DNA of 64,000 nt from an uncultured Lachnospiraceae bacterium (GTDB lineage Bacteria > Bacillota > Clostridia > Lachnospirales > Lachnospiraceae). The notes under the pieces were generated by a model. That model ran no database searches and had not been told where the DNA came from. It worked only from the letters and a program-made list of their open reading frames with translations. Below are positions 37,353 to 46,120 of the stretch, piece after piece (positions within the stretch are counted from its first letter, which is position 1; each line of letters starts with the position of its first letter). The position numbers and the translations under genes were made by a program. The stretch covers positions 1 through 64,000 of the forward strand of contig CACYWQ010000008.1 in assembly GCA_902778165.1 (NCBI GenBank), given 5' to 3'.

Positions 37353-38219
37353 TTAATTGGTGGTTGTATACATGTTGCGGAATTCTGTAGGTGTACAGCC
37401 CTTGATTATCTTAAACATTCTGATAAATGCCGATAAGGATGAGAATCCGCAGTTGACCGCCACATCGGTAATTGAATTACGTGGTTCAGTTAGCAGTGCC
37501 TCGGCTAAGGCGATTCGCTTCTGGTTGACGTATTTAAGGAAAGTCACCCCCGTGAACTGCTTAAATAACCTTGAGAAATAAAACTTAGAGAAACCGCTCA
37601 TCTGGGCGACTTCTTCAAGGGTTAAATCTTCGGAACAGTGTTCGGCTATATAGTTACATACGTATATAAATTTCTCTATGTATTCTTCGCGTCTGCCTCT
37701 TATATCGGGCATTGTAAGGTCTTTGGAATTGGAATAACCCTTACCTATTAACGATATAATCTCCAAGAAACTTGCATACACTTTGACTTCCGAGAAGGAG
37801 TTTCCGCTTAAGTATTCATCTCTTATATCAAGCATGAGCTTGTGTAATGAAGGATGAATATCCGGATACTCTTCGGGAGTTATTACCGTAAGAGGAGACA
37901 TGATGGTGATAAGTGTCTCAAGATCCGGCATGAAACGAAGTGAAGCCACATCAGGCTGGAAGATTATACGTTGCCCAATCTTGGGTGCATACAGGGTGTG
38001 GACACAACCCGGGCATATAAAGGCGATGTCCCCTTCTCTTAAAACAACGGTCTTATCAGGAACTTCTACCGTATATATATTGTCAGTCGGCATAATAATC
38101 TCTAATGCTATATGCCAGTGAGCCGGGTAGTCTTCATACTCATCGTTATTATACAGTTTCAGACTTGTTCCCTGTTTGTAGTTGACTGTTTCGAACAGTC
38201 CATTCAAAGACTCTATCAT
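37353..38219 (-). CDS. AraC family transcriptional regulator
   Basis: About 288 residues. The N-terminal cupin-like sugar-sensing domain has YPAHWHIALEII, and the C-terminal ~100 residues hold two helix-turn-helix motifs (LEEVAQMSGFSKFYFSRLFK; ITDVAVNCGFSSLSAFIRMF). I chose ATG at 38219 because GGGGAT lies upstream; a GTG at 38252 is open but has no ribosome site. It is transcribed away from the GH43 gene and the sugar transporter, which it probably controls in response to an imported plant oligosaccharide (inference). Confidence 0.93.
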   Translation of the reverse strand: MIESLNGLFETVNYKQGTSLKLYNNDEYEDYPAHWHIALEIIMPTDNIYTVEVPDKTVVLREGDIAFICPGCVHTLYAPKIGQRIIFQPDVASLRFMPDLETLITIMSPLTVITPEEYPDIHPSLHKLMLDIRDEYLSGNSFSEVKVYASFLEIISLIGKGYSNSKDLTMPDIRGRREEYIEKFIYVCNYIAEHCSEDLTLEEVAQMSGFSKFYFSRLFKQFTGVTFLKYVNQKRIALAEALLTEPRNSITDVAVNCGFSSLSAFIRMFKIIKGCTPTEFRNMYTTTN

Positions 38220-38252
38220 ACCATTATCCCCGTTTAACAGGTAAAATGCCAC

Positions 38253-38540
38253 TCGTGCACGTGCACCGACAAAATTTCGTAATTATAATACTATAAAAAT
38301 ATGCTTTTTGTCTTCGAATATTTGCTAAAAAAATAACAAAAATTGCCAAGAAATCACTCAATTTAGCAATAATAACCAAATTTAGGTGCAGAATTTAGTG
38401 CAAAATAGACAAAAACAGGCCAAAAGAGCAAAAAATAATAGCAAGAATTGATAACCACAAAACAATAATTTGAAAGTAAATTATTGCTCTCTGTGATATC
38501 GTTAATGTTGATTTAACAGATTGTGAGATTGGATGTTAAG
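38253..38540. promoter_or_regulatory. Divergent control region with repeats (AraC gene / GH43 gene)
   Basis: An AT-rich 288-base gap without a gene. It holds a 12-bp perfect palindrome GTGCACGTGCAC (38255-38266), an inverted pair TTGCTAAA (38322-38329) / TTTAGCAA (38362-38369), and three related direct elements AATTTAGCA (38360), AATTTAGGTGCA (38379) and AATTTAGTGCA (38392). A plausible promoter for the GH43 gene is TTGAAA (38470-38475), 18 bases, TGATAT (38494-38499). The repeats are candidate AraC-type operators. Confidence 0.5.
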
Positions 38541-39518
38541 ATGAGCAAAGAGAGAGAACCTTTAGTTACTCATATTTTTACCGCTGATCCGTCGGCACAT
38601 GTATATAACGGAAGGATATACGTATATCCTTCGCATGATATTCCGCATGACGGTGAAGATAATGACAACGGCGATGAATACCAGATGAGGGATTATCACG
38701 TATTGTCAATGGATGATATCGGAGCGGAGTGTATCGATCATGGTTTGGCGCTTTCGGAAGATGATGTTCCGTGGGTATCCGAGCAGATGTGGGCACCTGA
38801 TGTCGCATATAAGAACGGCACGTATTATCTTTTCTTCCCGGCAAGGGATAAGGAAGGTAATTTCAGAATAGGAATAGCAGAGTCGGATAAGCCGGAAGGA
38901 CCTTTTAAGCCGCATCCCGAATGCATCAAGGGTAGTTACAGCATAGACCCCGCATCTTTTATTGATGATGACGGCAAGGTATACGTATATAACGGCGGCT
39001 TATGGGGCGGTCAGCTTGAGAAGTACAGAACGGGTTCATTTGACCCTAACGGTACCGAACCTGCAGCAGATGAACCTGCGGTAGGTCCTATATGTGCCGT
39101 AATGGATGATGATATGCAGGAGTATGTAGCACCTCCTGTAGCAATACAGATATTGGATGAATCCGGAGAACCGATTAAGGCCGGAGATGAGGATAGAAGA
39201 TATTTCGAAGATCCTTGGATGAACAAGATCGGAGATAAGTATTATTTCTCTTATTCGACAGGTACGACACATTATCTTGTGTACGCGGTCGGTGATAATC
39301 CGATGGGTCCTTTTACATACAAAGGAAGGATTCTTGAACCTGTTATAGGATGGACCACCCATCATTCCATAATAGAACATAAGGGCAAGTGGTATCTGTT
39401 CTATCATGACTGTGAATTATCCGGAGGAATTAACCACAGACGTACGGTTAAGTACACGGAGCTTAAGTTTGACGATAAGGGTGATATTATCACGATTCAT
39501 CCGTATGATCATAAATAA
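38541..39518 (+). CDS. Glycoside hydrolase family 43 enzyme
   Basis: About 325 residues with no signal peptide, so cytoplasmic. The five-bladed propeller pattern of GH43 is clear: FTADPSAHVYNGRIYVYPSH (catalytic-base Asp), YSIDPASFIDDDGKVYV (second Asp) and YFEDPWMNKIGDKYYFSYS (acid Glu). GH43 members release arabinose or xylose from plant glycans. I chose ATG 38541 over GTG 38523 because the family begins near that point. Together with the divergent AraC gene and the transporter downstream it forms an oligosaccharide-use locus. The precise sugar is not determinable here. Confidence 0.9.
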   Translation: MSKEREPLVTHIFTADPSAHVYNGRIYVYPSHDIPHDGEDNDNGDEYQMRDYHVLSMDDIGAECIDHGLALSEDDVPWVSEQMWAPDVAYKNGTYYLFFPARDKEGNFRIGIAESDKPEGPFKPHPECIKGSYSIDPASFIDDDGKVYVYNGGLWGGQLEKYRTGSFDPNGTEPAADEPAVGPICAVMDDDMQEYVAPPVAIQILDESGEPIKAGDEDRRYFEDPWMNKIGDKYYFSYSTGTTHYLVYAVGDNPMGPFTYKGRILEPVIGWTTHHSIIEHKGKWYLFYHDCELSGGINHRRTVKYTELKFDDKGDIITIHPYDHK

Positions 39519-39555
39519 GGATTAAAGAACTGAGTAGTTTCTTTTTTATTATGAA

Positions 39556-39583
39556 GATCGGAGAGTTTAGCCGCTCTCCGATC
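39556..39583 (+). other. Perfect hairpin without a U-run upstream of the binding-protein gene
   Basis: GATCGGAGAG (39556-39565) pairs with CTCTCCGATC (39574-39583) around an 8-base loop, but GCCCCCTC follows, so it is not a classic terminator on this strand. It may act as an mRNA stabiliser/processing hairpin or operator in the 218-base gap before the transporter operon. Confidence 0.4.
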
Positions 39584-39736
39584 GCCCCCTCAAAATTCTT
39601 TACTAAATGTGATTCATGTTATACACTAAGGAGTAGAGACCTAAAGGGAATAAAGGGGTCATTAGCGGAGGATCCGCTTATGATAGATTAGGCAACGCAG
39701 TGTTGCCAATAACCACTTTTTAAGGAGGGTATTATT

Positions 39737-41098
39737 ATGAAAATGAAACGTGTAGTTTCAGTGTTGTTAGCTGGCGTTATGACGCTTGCACTTGTTGCAT
39801 GTGGTAGCACACCTGCTCCCGCAGAGCAGCCCGCTGCAGACACAGCCGCTACAACAGAAGAAGCAGCTCCCGCTGCAGACACAGCTGCTGAAACAACAGC
39901 AGACACAGCAATTAGTGATGAGCCTGTTACTTTGACAATGTGGTGTATCGCTACAGAAGGTGACTCTAACCGTCACGCATATGAGCAGGCTATTGCTGAC
40001 ATGCAGACAAAGTATCCCAATGTAACACTTGAATGGGAAGCAATCGAGAACGAAGCTTACAAGCAGAAGATTAGTGCAGCTATGGCATCAGGCGAAGGTC
40101 TTCCGGACATCTTCTTCACATGGTCATGCGCATTCCTTGGCGATTTCGTAGAACAGGACAGAGTATATTGCCTTGATGACGTACTTGCTAAGTATTCTGA
40201 TGAGCTTCCTGAGAGTATGCTTGGTAACACAACATACGACGGAAAGCACTATGGTGTTCCTACAACAATGAACATCGTTGCTCTCTTTGCTAACATGGAC
40301 CTTCTTGCTCAGGCAGGTTGGGACAAGGTTCCTGAGAACTACGACGAGCTCATTAAGTGCTGTGATGACCTTGTAGCAGCCGGCATCATTCCTTTCGGAT
40401 GTGCAGGTGGTGAGACATGGTGTGTTACAGAGTACCTTGAGCCCATCATTGAGAAGAGCATAGGTGCTGACGCTCTTAACGACATCTTCCTTGGAAGAGC
40501 AACATACAACAATGCTGATGTAGCAAAGGCTGTTGATACTTTCCAGGAAATGATCGACAAGGGTTACTTCGATCCCGCAGGTGCTTCTCTTCCTAACGAC
40601 GATGTTAAGGCTAACTTCATCGCAGGCAGAACAGCATTCTACCAGAACGGTACATGGAACTGTGCAGACTTTGCAAACAACGAAGAATTCCTTCCTAAGG
40701 TTAAGGTTACTGAGTTCCCTGTAATCGACTCTAGCAAGTCTAAGCTTGGTCAGCTCATCGGTGGACCTTCAGATACTCTTGCAGTAACTGCTTCTTCACC
40801 TAACGCTGAGGTAGCAGCTGAGTACGCTGCTGAGCTCGGAAAGCTCATCTGCCACTATGGCTACCTTGATGGTTGTGGACTTCCTGCTTGGACACCTTAC
40901 GGTGACACAAGCAACATCAACCCTCTTACACAGTCAGTAGCAGAGATTTGTAAGAATGCAGATTCTTACGTTCTGTTCGGTGATACCGCTATGAGCGCTG
41001 TTGATAAGGATCCTTATCTTGACGCTGTAGCTAAGGTATACGGTAAGAAACTTGATGGTCAGGGCTTCATAGACGAACTGGCCGGCGCTATCAGATAG
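39737..41098 (+). CDS. Sugar ABC transporter solute-binding lipoprotein
   Basis: 453 residues. A lipoprotein signal (MKMKRVVSVLLAGVMTLALV then the lipobox Cys of LVAC) is followed by an Ala/Pro/Glu/Thr linker and a family-1 extracellular solute-binding fold (MWCIATEGDSNRHAYEQAI...PDIFFTWS...FYQNGTWN). It captures an oligosaccharide outside the membrane for the two permeases downstream. AAGGAGG precedes the ATG. Codons are strongly biased (AAC, GAC, TAC, GCT, CTT), unlike neighbours that prefer AAT/GAT/TAT, which points to very high expression. A hairpin separates it from the permease genes. Confidence 0.95.
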   Translation: MKMKRVVSVLLAGVMTLALVACGSTPAPAEQPAADTAATTEEAAPAADTAAETTADTAISDEPVTLTMWCIATEGDSNRHAYEQAIADMQTKYPNVTLEWEAIENEAYKQKISAAMASGEGLPDIFFTWSCAFLGDFVEQDRVYCLDDVLAKYSDELPESMLGNTTYDGKHYGVPTTMNIVALFANMDLLAQAGWDKVPENYDELIKCCDDLVAAGIIPFGCAGGETWCVTEYLEPIIEKSIGADALNDIFLGRATYNNADVAKAVDTFQEMIDKGYFDPAGASLPNDDVKANFIAGRTAFYQNGTWNCADFANNEEFLPKVKVTEFPVIDSSKSKLGQLIGGPSDTLAVTASSPNAEVAAEYAAELGKLICHYGYLDGCGLPAWTPYGDTSNINPLTQSVAEICKNADSYVLFGDTAMSAVDKDPYLDAVAKVYGKKLDGQGFIDELAGAIR

Positions 41099-41134
41099 TT
41101 CCAATAGCAATTATCGATACGTAAATACAAAATA

Positions 41135-41183
41135 GCGGTCTTTCCCGTTTCTCCCAACGAGGATGGGAGAGGCCGCATTTTTT
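41135..41183 (+). terminator. Partial terminator between binding protein and permeases
   Basis: TCTCCC (41149-41154) pairs with GGGAGA (41164-41169), and GCGG (41135-41138) with CCGC (41173-41176) across an unequal internal loop, followed by ATTTTTT. A leaky terminator here would keep binding-protein transcript far above permease transcript. Confidence 0.65.
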
Positions 41184-41218
41184 AAATTCACTGTTTTATA
41201 AAACGGAAGGAAAAGATC

Positions 41219-42112
41219 ATGCACAAGAAGAATAAACCAATTATCGTTTTACTGTTTCTGCTTCCGGCTTTGGTTCTGTTCATTGGCATATTGATCTGGC
41301 CTATTATTGCATCAGTTCATCACAGTTTATATCAATATCCTACTTTTTCGGACCCTGGCGAATTCGTTGGGTTTAAGAACTACATTGACCTGTTTAACAA
41401 ACAGTATGATTTTGGAAAGGCCGTTATTAATGCACTTATACTAGCGGCTCTGTCAGTCTTTATCCAGTTGCCCTTAGCTTTAGGTCTGGCGCTGATGCTG
41501 GGTAAAGGTATCAAAGGCGAACGTTTCTATCTTTCAGTATACTTTACGCCGGTCCTTATTTCTGCGGTTGTTATAGGTATGCTGTGGGAGAAAATATATA
41601 ATCCGATTTACGGAATAGTTGTTAAAGGTGCTGCTGCTCTGAATATGAGCGATGTAATCCCACCGGAAGGACTTTTGGGTAATCCCAAGACAGCACTCCT
41701 TGCAGTGTTTATTCCTACAATCTGGCAATATGTCGGATATCATATGCTGCTGATGTATGCCGGTATTAAGGGAGTATCTCCGGAACTCAGAGAGGCGGCA
41801 ATGCTTGATGGTGCTACAGATGGTCAGGTTAACAGATATGTCATCATACCTATCATCAAACCTATAATCAAGATAAGTATTATTTTTGCCATAACGGGAT
41901 CACTTAAGTCATACGATCTTATTAAGGTATTTGCTAAAGACGCATATGACTGTTCCTACAAAGTACCAAGTTTGTTGCTTGTTCGTTATGCATTTCATAA
42001 TGCGGGCGGTATAGCCAGTGCCATAGCGGTGATAATGATCATCATGTGCTTCGGCTTTGCTATACTCGTAAACTGGATGTTTAAGGAGAGAGATTTGTAT
42101 GGCAAAAAGTAA
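41219..42112 (+). CDS. Sugar ABC transporter permease (MalF/UgpA type)
   Basis: 297 residues with six membrane segments. The EAA loop ELREAAMLDGATDGQVNRYV (about residue 190) is where the ATPase docks. It forms half of the carbohydrate channel with the protein encoded next. AAGGAAAAG precedes ATG 41219. Its end overlaps the next gene by 14 bases. No ATPase gene lies in the cluster, so a shared MsmK-like ATPase is probably used (common in Firmicutes; inference). Confidence 0.95.
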   Translation: MHKKNKPIIVLLFLLPALVLFIGILIWPIIASVHHSLYQYPTFSDPGEFVGFKNYIDLFNKQYDFGKAVINALILAALSVFIQLPLALGLALMLGKGIKGERFYLSVYFTPVLISAVVIGMLWEKIYNPIYGIVVKGAAALNMSDVIPPEGLLGNPKTALLAVFIPTIWQYVGYHMLLMYAGIKGVSPELREAAMLDGATDGQVNRYVIIPIIKPIIKISIIFAITGSLKSYDLIKVFAKDAYDCSYKVPSLLLVRYAFHNAGGIASAIAVIMIIMCFGFAILVNWMFKERDLYGKK

Positions 42113-43019
42113 TGAGATTTCTTTTGATTCTGAAATGTACAGTGTCAAGAAGACGAATAAATTCGTTTCGGCACTTATATATGTCGGACTTGTAGTTTGG
42201 CTTTTGATTGACTTATTCCCGTTATACTATCTTTTCACTTTCTCTTTAAAGAGTACGGAGGAGATCACGGGAACCAATGTCATAGGACTTCCCAAGGAGT
42301 GGCTTTGGAGCAATTATTTAAGAGTATTTAAGATAGGAAAGAAAGTGGGTGCTTCTCAGGTAAGACTGTTCTTTGCCAACGGCGGACTGGAGAGAAGTTT
42401 TGCCAACAGTATCTTAGTAGCGGGACTCACCATTCTTATCTGTCTTGTTGCGGCTTTAATGGCTACATATGCCATTACAAGAATTGTATGGAAAGGTGCC
42501 CAGACTCTTAACAGCATATTTATGCTTGGTATAACAATTCCTATGCATGTTGCTTTGTATCCTATTTATGTATCTTTCAGTAAGATGGGAATACTTAAGA
42601 GTTATTGGTCTTTAATCATTCCATATGCCGCGTTCTCACTATCCATGGCGATAATGGTATGTACGGGATTTATGAATGATATCCCCAAAGAACTTGATGA
42701 ATCTGCTTGTATTGACGGATGCGGAACTTGGGGAACATTTACGAATATCATATGTCCTTTGATGAAGCCTGCACTTGCTACGATGGGTATTTACATTTTC
42801 TTACAGTGCTGGAATGAGTTCATGTTTGCGAGTGTATTCAGCGATGAAGCGCACTATACTCTGCCGGTATTCGTATCCAATCTTAAGGGTAGTAACATCA
42901 CTGACTGGGGTCTTGTAGGAGCAGGACTTGTCCTTGCCACATTCCCTATGCTTCTTGTATATGTATTCATGAGCAGGAAGATTCAGGAGAGCTTCATGGT
43001 TGGAGCGGTCAAGGGTTAA
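42099..43019 (+). CDS. Sugar ABC transporter permease (MalG/UgpE type)
   Basis: 306 residues with six membrane segments. The EAA loop PKELDESACIDGCGTWGTF (about residue 198) marks the MalG-type partner. It overlaps the first permease gene by 14 bases, so the two are translated in equal amounts. A strong terminator follows at 43056. Substrate is most likely the oligosaccharide processed by the GH43 enzyme upstream. Confidence 0.95.
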   Translation: MAKSNEISFDSEMYSVKKTNKFVSALIYVGLVVWLLIDLFPLYYLFTFSLKSTEEITGTNVIGLPKEWLWSNYLRVFKIGKKVGASQVRLFFANGGLERSFANSILVAGLTILICLVAALMATYAITRIVWKGAQTLNSIFMLGITIPMHVALYPIYVSFSKMGILKSYWSLIIPYAAFSLSMAIMVCTGFMNDIPKELDESACIDGCGTWGTFTNIICPLMKPALATMGIYIFLQCWNEFMFASVFSDEAHYTLPVFVSNLKGSNITDWGLVGAGLVLATFPMLLVYVFMSRKIQESFMVGAVKG

Positions 43020-43055
43020 GAGAATTGAATTGTTCAATATCTTACACATTATATA

Positions 43056-43090
43056 TCGGAGAACCGTTTGCGGTTCTCCGATTTCTTATT
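43056..43090 (+). terminator. Intrinsic terminator of the sugar transporter operon
   Basis: TCGGAGAACCG (43056-43066), loop TTTG and CGGTTCTCCGA (43071-43081), an 11-bp stem followed by TTTCTTATT. Confidence 0.85.
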
Positions 43091-43094
43091 TTCA

Positions 43095-43123
43095 TTGTTA
43101 AGACAGTGCATATATGGTACACT
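43095..43123 (+). promoter_or_regulatory. Promoter of the FAD oxidoreductase gene
   Basis: TTGTTA (43095-43100), 17 bases and TACACT (43118-43123), 38 bases before ATG 43161. Confidence 0.45.
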
Positions 43124-43160
43124 TAATAAGGTTATTTAATAATCAGATTGGGGATTATAA

Positions 43161-44717
43161 ATGAAGAAAGCTTTAGTCATTGGTGCAGGTCCTGCGGGAC
43201 TTACGGCAGCATATGAATTACTGGACAAAAGCAATGAATATGAGGTAGTCGTATTCGAAGAATCCGAGCATATGGGCGGCATATCCAAGACGGTTGAATA
43301 TAAGGGTAACCGTATGGATATGGGCGGACACAGATTCTTCTCTAAGGTGGACGAAGTCAATGAGTGGTGGGATAAGATGCTGCCGCTTCAGGGAGACAAG
43401 GCTTGGGACTATAAGAAACTGGGTGTTGATGTACCTCTGTCCGATAACGGTCCCGATCCTGAGAAGGTTGACCGTACAATGCTTACAAGAAGAAGGGTAT
43501 CCAGAATCTTCTTTAAGCGTAAGTTCTTTGACTATCCGATTTCACTTAAATTCGAGACTATAGCCAACATGGGATTCTTTACTACGATTGGTGTAGGATT
43601 CTCATATATGGCCAGTGTTATACACAAAAGACCTGAGAAATCACTTGAGGATTTCTATATTAACAGATTCGGTAAGAAGCTATACGGAATGTTCTTTGAG
43701 CGTTACACCGAGAATCTCTGGGGAAGACATCCCTCCGTAATAGCTCCCGATTGGGGAAGCCAGAGAGTTAAGGGTCTGTCGATTGCAGCAATCGTTAAGG
43801 ATATATTCGGCAAGATTATGCCCGGAAGAGAAGGCAGAGAGGTTGAGACCTCTTTGATAGAAGAATTTAAGTATCCTAAGCTTGGTCCCGGACAGTTATG
43901 GGATGTTACCGCTGATGAGATTGTTAAAAAAGGCGGAACCATCCTTAAGAATCATCACGTGACGGGAATAATCAAAGATGCGAACAATCATATCACGGGG
44001 CTTAAAGTTAATACACCGGAGGGTATTAAGGAATTTGACGCAGATATAGTAATATCTTCAATGCCTGTTAAAGATCTTGTGGCAGGAATGAATGATGTTC
44101 CCGAAGATATGAGGACAATAGCCAACGGACTTCCGTACAGAGACTATATTACTTTAGGTGTTTTGGTTCCGAGGTTATTGCTTAAGAATCAGACTAAACT
44201 TAAGACAATAAGTAATATTATTCCCGATAACTGGGTATATGTTCATGATAAGGGCATAGAGATGGGAAGATTCCAGATATATAATAACTGGTCGCCCTAT
44301 ATGATCAAAGATATCGAGAATACAGTCTGGGTCGGACTTGAATATTTCTGCTACGAAGGTGATAAGTGGTGGAATATGACGGAAGATGAGTTTGCTGAAT
44401 TTGCAATTAACGACATGATTAATTTAGGACTTATCGCTGATAGGTCTGATGTTATGGATTATCATGAGGAGAAGGTTAAGAAGGCATATCCCGCATACTT
44501 TGATACATATGCCAGAATGGATGAACTGGTAGCGTATTTAAGTTCAATTGATAATCTCTATTGTGTAGGCCGTAACGGACAGCACAGATATAATAACCTG
44601 GATCATTCGATGTGTACATCGTTTGAGGCTGTAAGCAATATCATATCGGGTAGGACGGATAAGTCGAATATCTGGTCGGTTAATACTGAATCCGGATATC
44701 ACGAATCCAAGAAATAA
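43161..44717 (+). CDS. FAD-dependent oxidoreductase (amine oxidase / UGM-like)
   Basis: 518 residues. The N-terminal dinucleotide motif [16 protein letters not shown] is followed by [14 protein letters not shown] and [11 protein letters not shown], a layout shared by UDP-galactopyranose-mutase-like and protoporphyrinogen/phytoene-type flavoproteins. The C-terminal FAD contact is [18 protein letters not shown]. Members of this subgroup often sit near glycan genes, but the reaction is unknown. It stands alone with its own promoter and a hairpin after it. Confidence 0.8.
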   Translation: MKKALVIGAGPAGLTAAYELLDKSNEYEVVVFEESEHMGGISKTVEYKGNRMDMGGHRFFSKVDEVNEWWDKMLPLQGDKAWDYKKLGVDVPLSDNGPDPEKVDRTMLTRRRVSRIFFKRKFFDYPISLKFETIANMGFFTTIGVGFSYMASVIHKRPEKSLEDFYINRFGKKLYGMFFERYTENLWGRHPSVIAPDWGSQRVKGLSIAAIVKDIFGKIMPGREGREVETSLIEEFKYPKLGPGQLWDVTADEIVKKGGTILKNHHVTGIIKDANNHITGLKVNTPEGIKEFDADIVISSMPVKDLVAGMNDVPEDMRTIANGLPYRDYITLGVLVPRLLLKNQTKLKTISNIIPDNWVYVHDKGIEMGRFQIYNNWSPYMIKDIENTVWVGLEYFCYEGDKWWNMTEDEFAEFAINDMINLGLIADRSDVMDYHEEKVKKAYPAYFDTYARMDELVAYLSSIDNLYCVGRNGQHRYNNLDHSMCTSFEAVSNIISGRTDKSNIWSVNTESGYHESKK

Positions 44718-44735
44718 TTAGAAGCATGACTATCA

Positions 44736-44760
44736 GGGCGAGCCGAAGGGCTCGCCCGTT
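44736..44760 (+). terminator. Terminator-like hairpin after the oxidoreductase
   Basis: GGGCGAGCC (44736-44744), tetraloop GAAG and GGCTCGCCC (44749-44757), a very stable 9-bp stem. The trailing sequence GTTTACA is poor in U, so termination may be partial. The MATE gene begins 15 bases later. Confidence 0.6.
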
Positions 44761-44772
44761 TACACAAATATA

Positions 44773-46119
44773 ATGAGCGATAAAAGATATGAGATGGACC
44801 TTGTCGGAGGTCCGATACTTAAGAGCATATTGGCATATACATTCCCGCTTATTGCATCGGGTATTCTTCAGCTGCTGTTCAATGCCGCTGATATGGTTGT
44901 TGCGGGAAGATTTGCAGGAAGCGTTGCGTTGGCTGCAGTCGGTGCCACAAGTTCGCTTATCAACCTGTTTATAAATATCTTTTTAGGCCTTTCTGTCGGT
45001 TCAAATGTTGCAATAGCGCATTTCTATGGTGCAGGAATGAATAAGGAAGTATCGGAGACTGTACATACAACCGTGGCTTTGGCCTTGATCTGTGGCGTGA
45101 TTTTATGTGGAATCGGATATTATGCCGCATCTCCCATGCTTAAATTGATGGGTACACCTGTAGAAGTTCTGCCTCATTCCGTATCATATATGAAGATATA
45201 TTTCCTGGGAATTCCGGCACTGTTAATGTATAACTTCGGCGCGGCCATATTGCGTGCAATCGGAGATACGAAGAGGCCTTTGTATTATCTTACGATTGCA
45301 GGTGTCATTAATGTAATCCTCAATGTCATATTTGTTGTATTCTTCGGAATGGGAGTTAAGGGTGTTGCCCTTGCAACGATACTATCTGAGACAATTTCAG
45401 CGATACTTGTCCTTAATGTGTTAGTCAGAACTGACAGTGTTGTCAGATTGGAAATCGGCAAGATTGCATTGCATAAAGATAAAGCATTAAGAATTGCAAA
45501 GGTAGGTCTTCCGGCAGGATTCCAGGGAGCGATATTCTCTATCTCTAATGTACTTATACAATCATCGGTTAACAGTTTCGGAGCCATAGCTGTTGCAGGT
45601 AATACAGCAGCAATGAATCTGGAGGGATTCGTATATAATTCAATGAATGCATTCCATCAGACCGCAATAAGTTTCACCGGTCAGAATATGGGAGCAAGGA
45701 AATATAACAGGGTTAAGAAGATACTTACATCATGCCTTGGTTGTGTATTCGTAACCGGAGCGGTTATAGGTATACTGTCTTATGTATTCGGCAATCCGCT
45801 TCTATCTCTGTATTCATCCGATGCAGAAGTTATTGCATACGGACTCAGAAGAATGCAGGTAATAATGTTAACCTACTACCTATGTGGAATCATGGATGTA
45901 ATGGTGGGAAGCTTAAGAGGTATGGGATATTCAATCATGCCCATGATAGTGTCATTGTTAGGAGCATGTGCATTCAGAATCATATGGATATTTACGATAT
46001 TTAAGATGATACATACACCGGAGTGTCTGTATATGTCCTATCCGATATCATGGGGATTAACATTCTCCGTGCATTTGTTATGCTTCATATTCATTGCAAG
46101 AAGACGGCTTAAGGAATAG
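44773..46119 (+). CDS. MATE family efflux transporter
   Basis: 448 residues with twelve membrane segments in two related halves. The N-terminus has FPLIASGILQLLFNAADMVVAG and the second half FQGAIFSISNVLIQSSVNSFG, typical of the DinF/NorM-like MATE fold. It exports cationic drugs or metabolites, usually with Na+ or H+ exchange. The start lacks a clear ribosome site. Its stop (46117-46119) lies one base from the stop of the convergent polymerase gene, leaving no space for a terminator. Confidence 0.93.
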   Translation: MSDKRYEMDLVGGPILKSILAYTFPLIASGILQLLFNAADMVVAGRFAGSVALAAVGATSSLINLFINIFLGLSVGSNVAIAHFYGAGMNKEVSETVHTTVALALICGVILCGIGYYAASPMLKLMGTPVEVLPHSVSYMKIYFLGIPALLMYNFGAAILRAIGDTKRPLYYLTIAGVINVILNVIFVVFFGMGVKGVALATILSETISAILVLNVLVRTDSVVRLEIGKIALHKDKALRIAKVGLPAGFQGAIFSISNVLIQSSVNSFGAIAVAGNTAAMNLEGFVYNSMNAFHQTAISFTGQNMGARKYNRVKKILTSCLGCVFVTGAVIGILSYVFGNPLLSLYSSDAEVIAYGLRRMQVIMLTYYLCGIMDVMVGSLRGMGYSIMPMIVSLLGACAFRIIWIFTIFKMIHTPECLYMSYPISWGLTFSVHLLCFIFIARRRLKE

Positions 46120-46120
46120 T

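Noticed and set aside
39556..39583. Terminator of the GH43 gene
   Set aside because: The stem is perfect but no U-run follows on the plus strand, so it is listed only as an unexplained hairpin.
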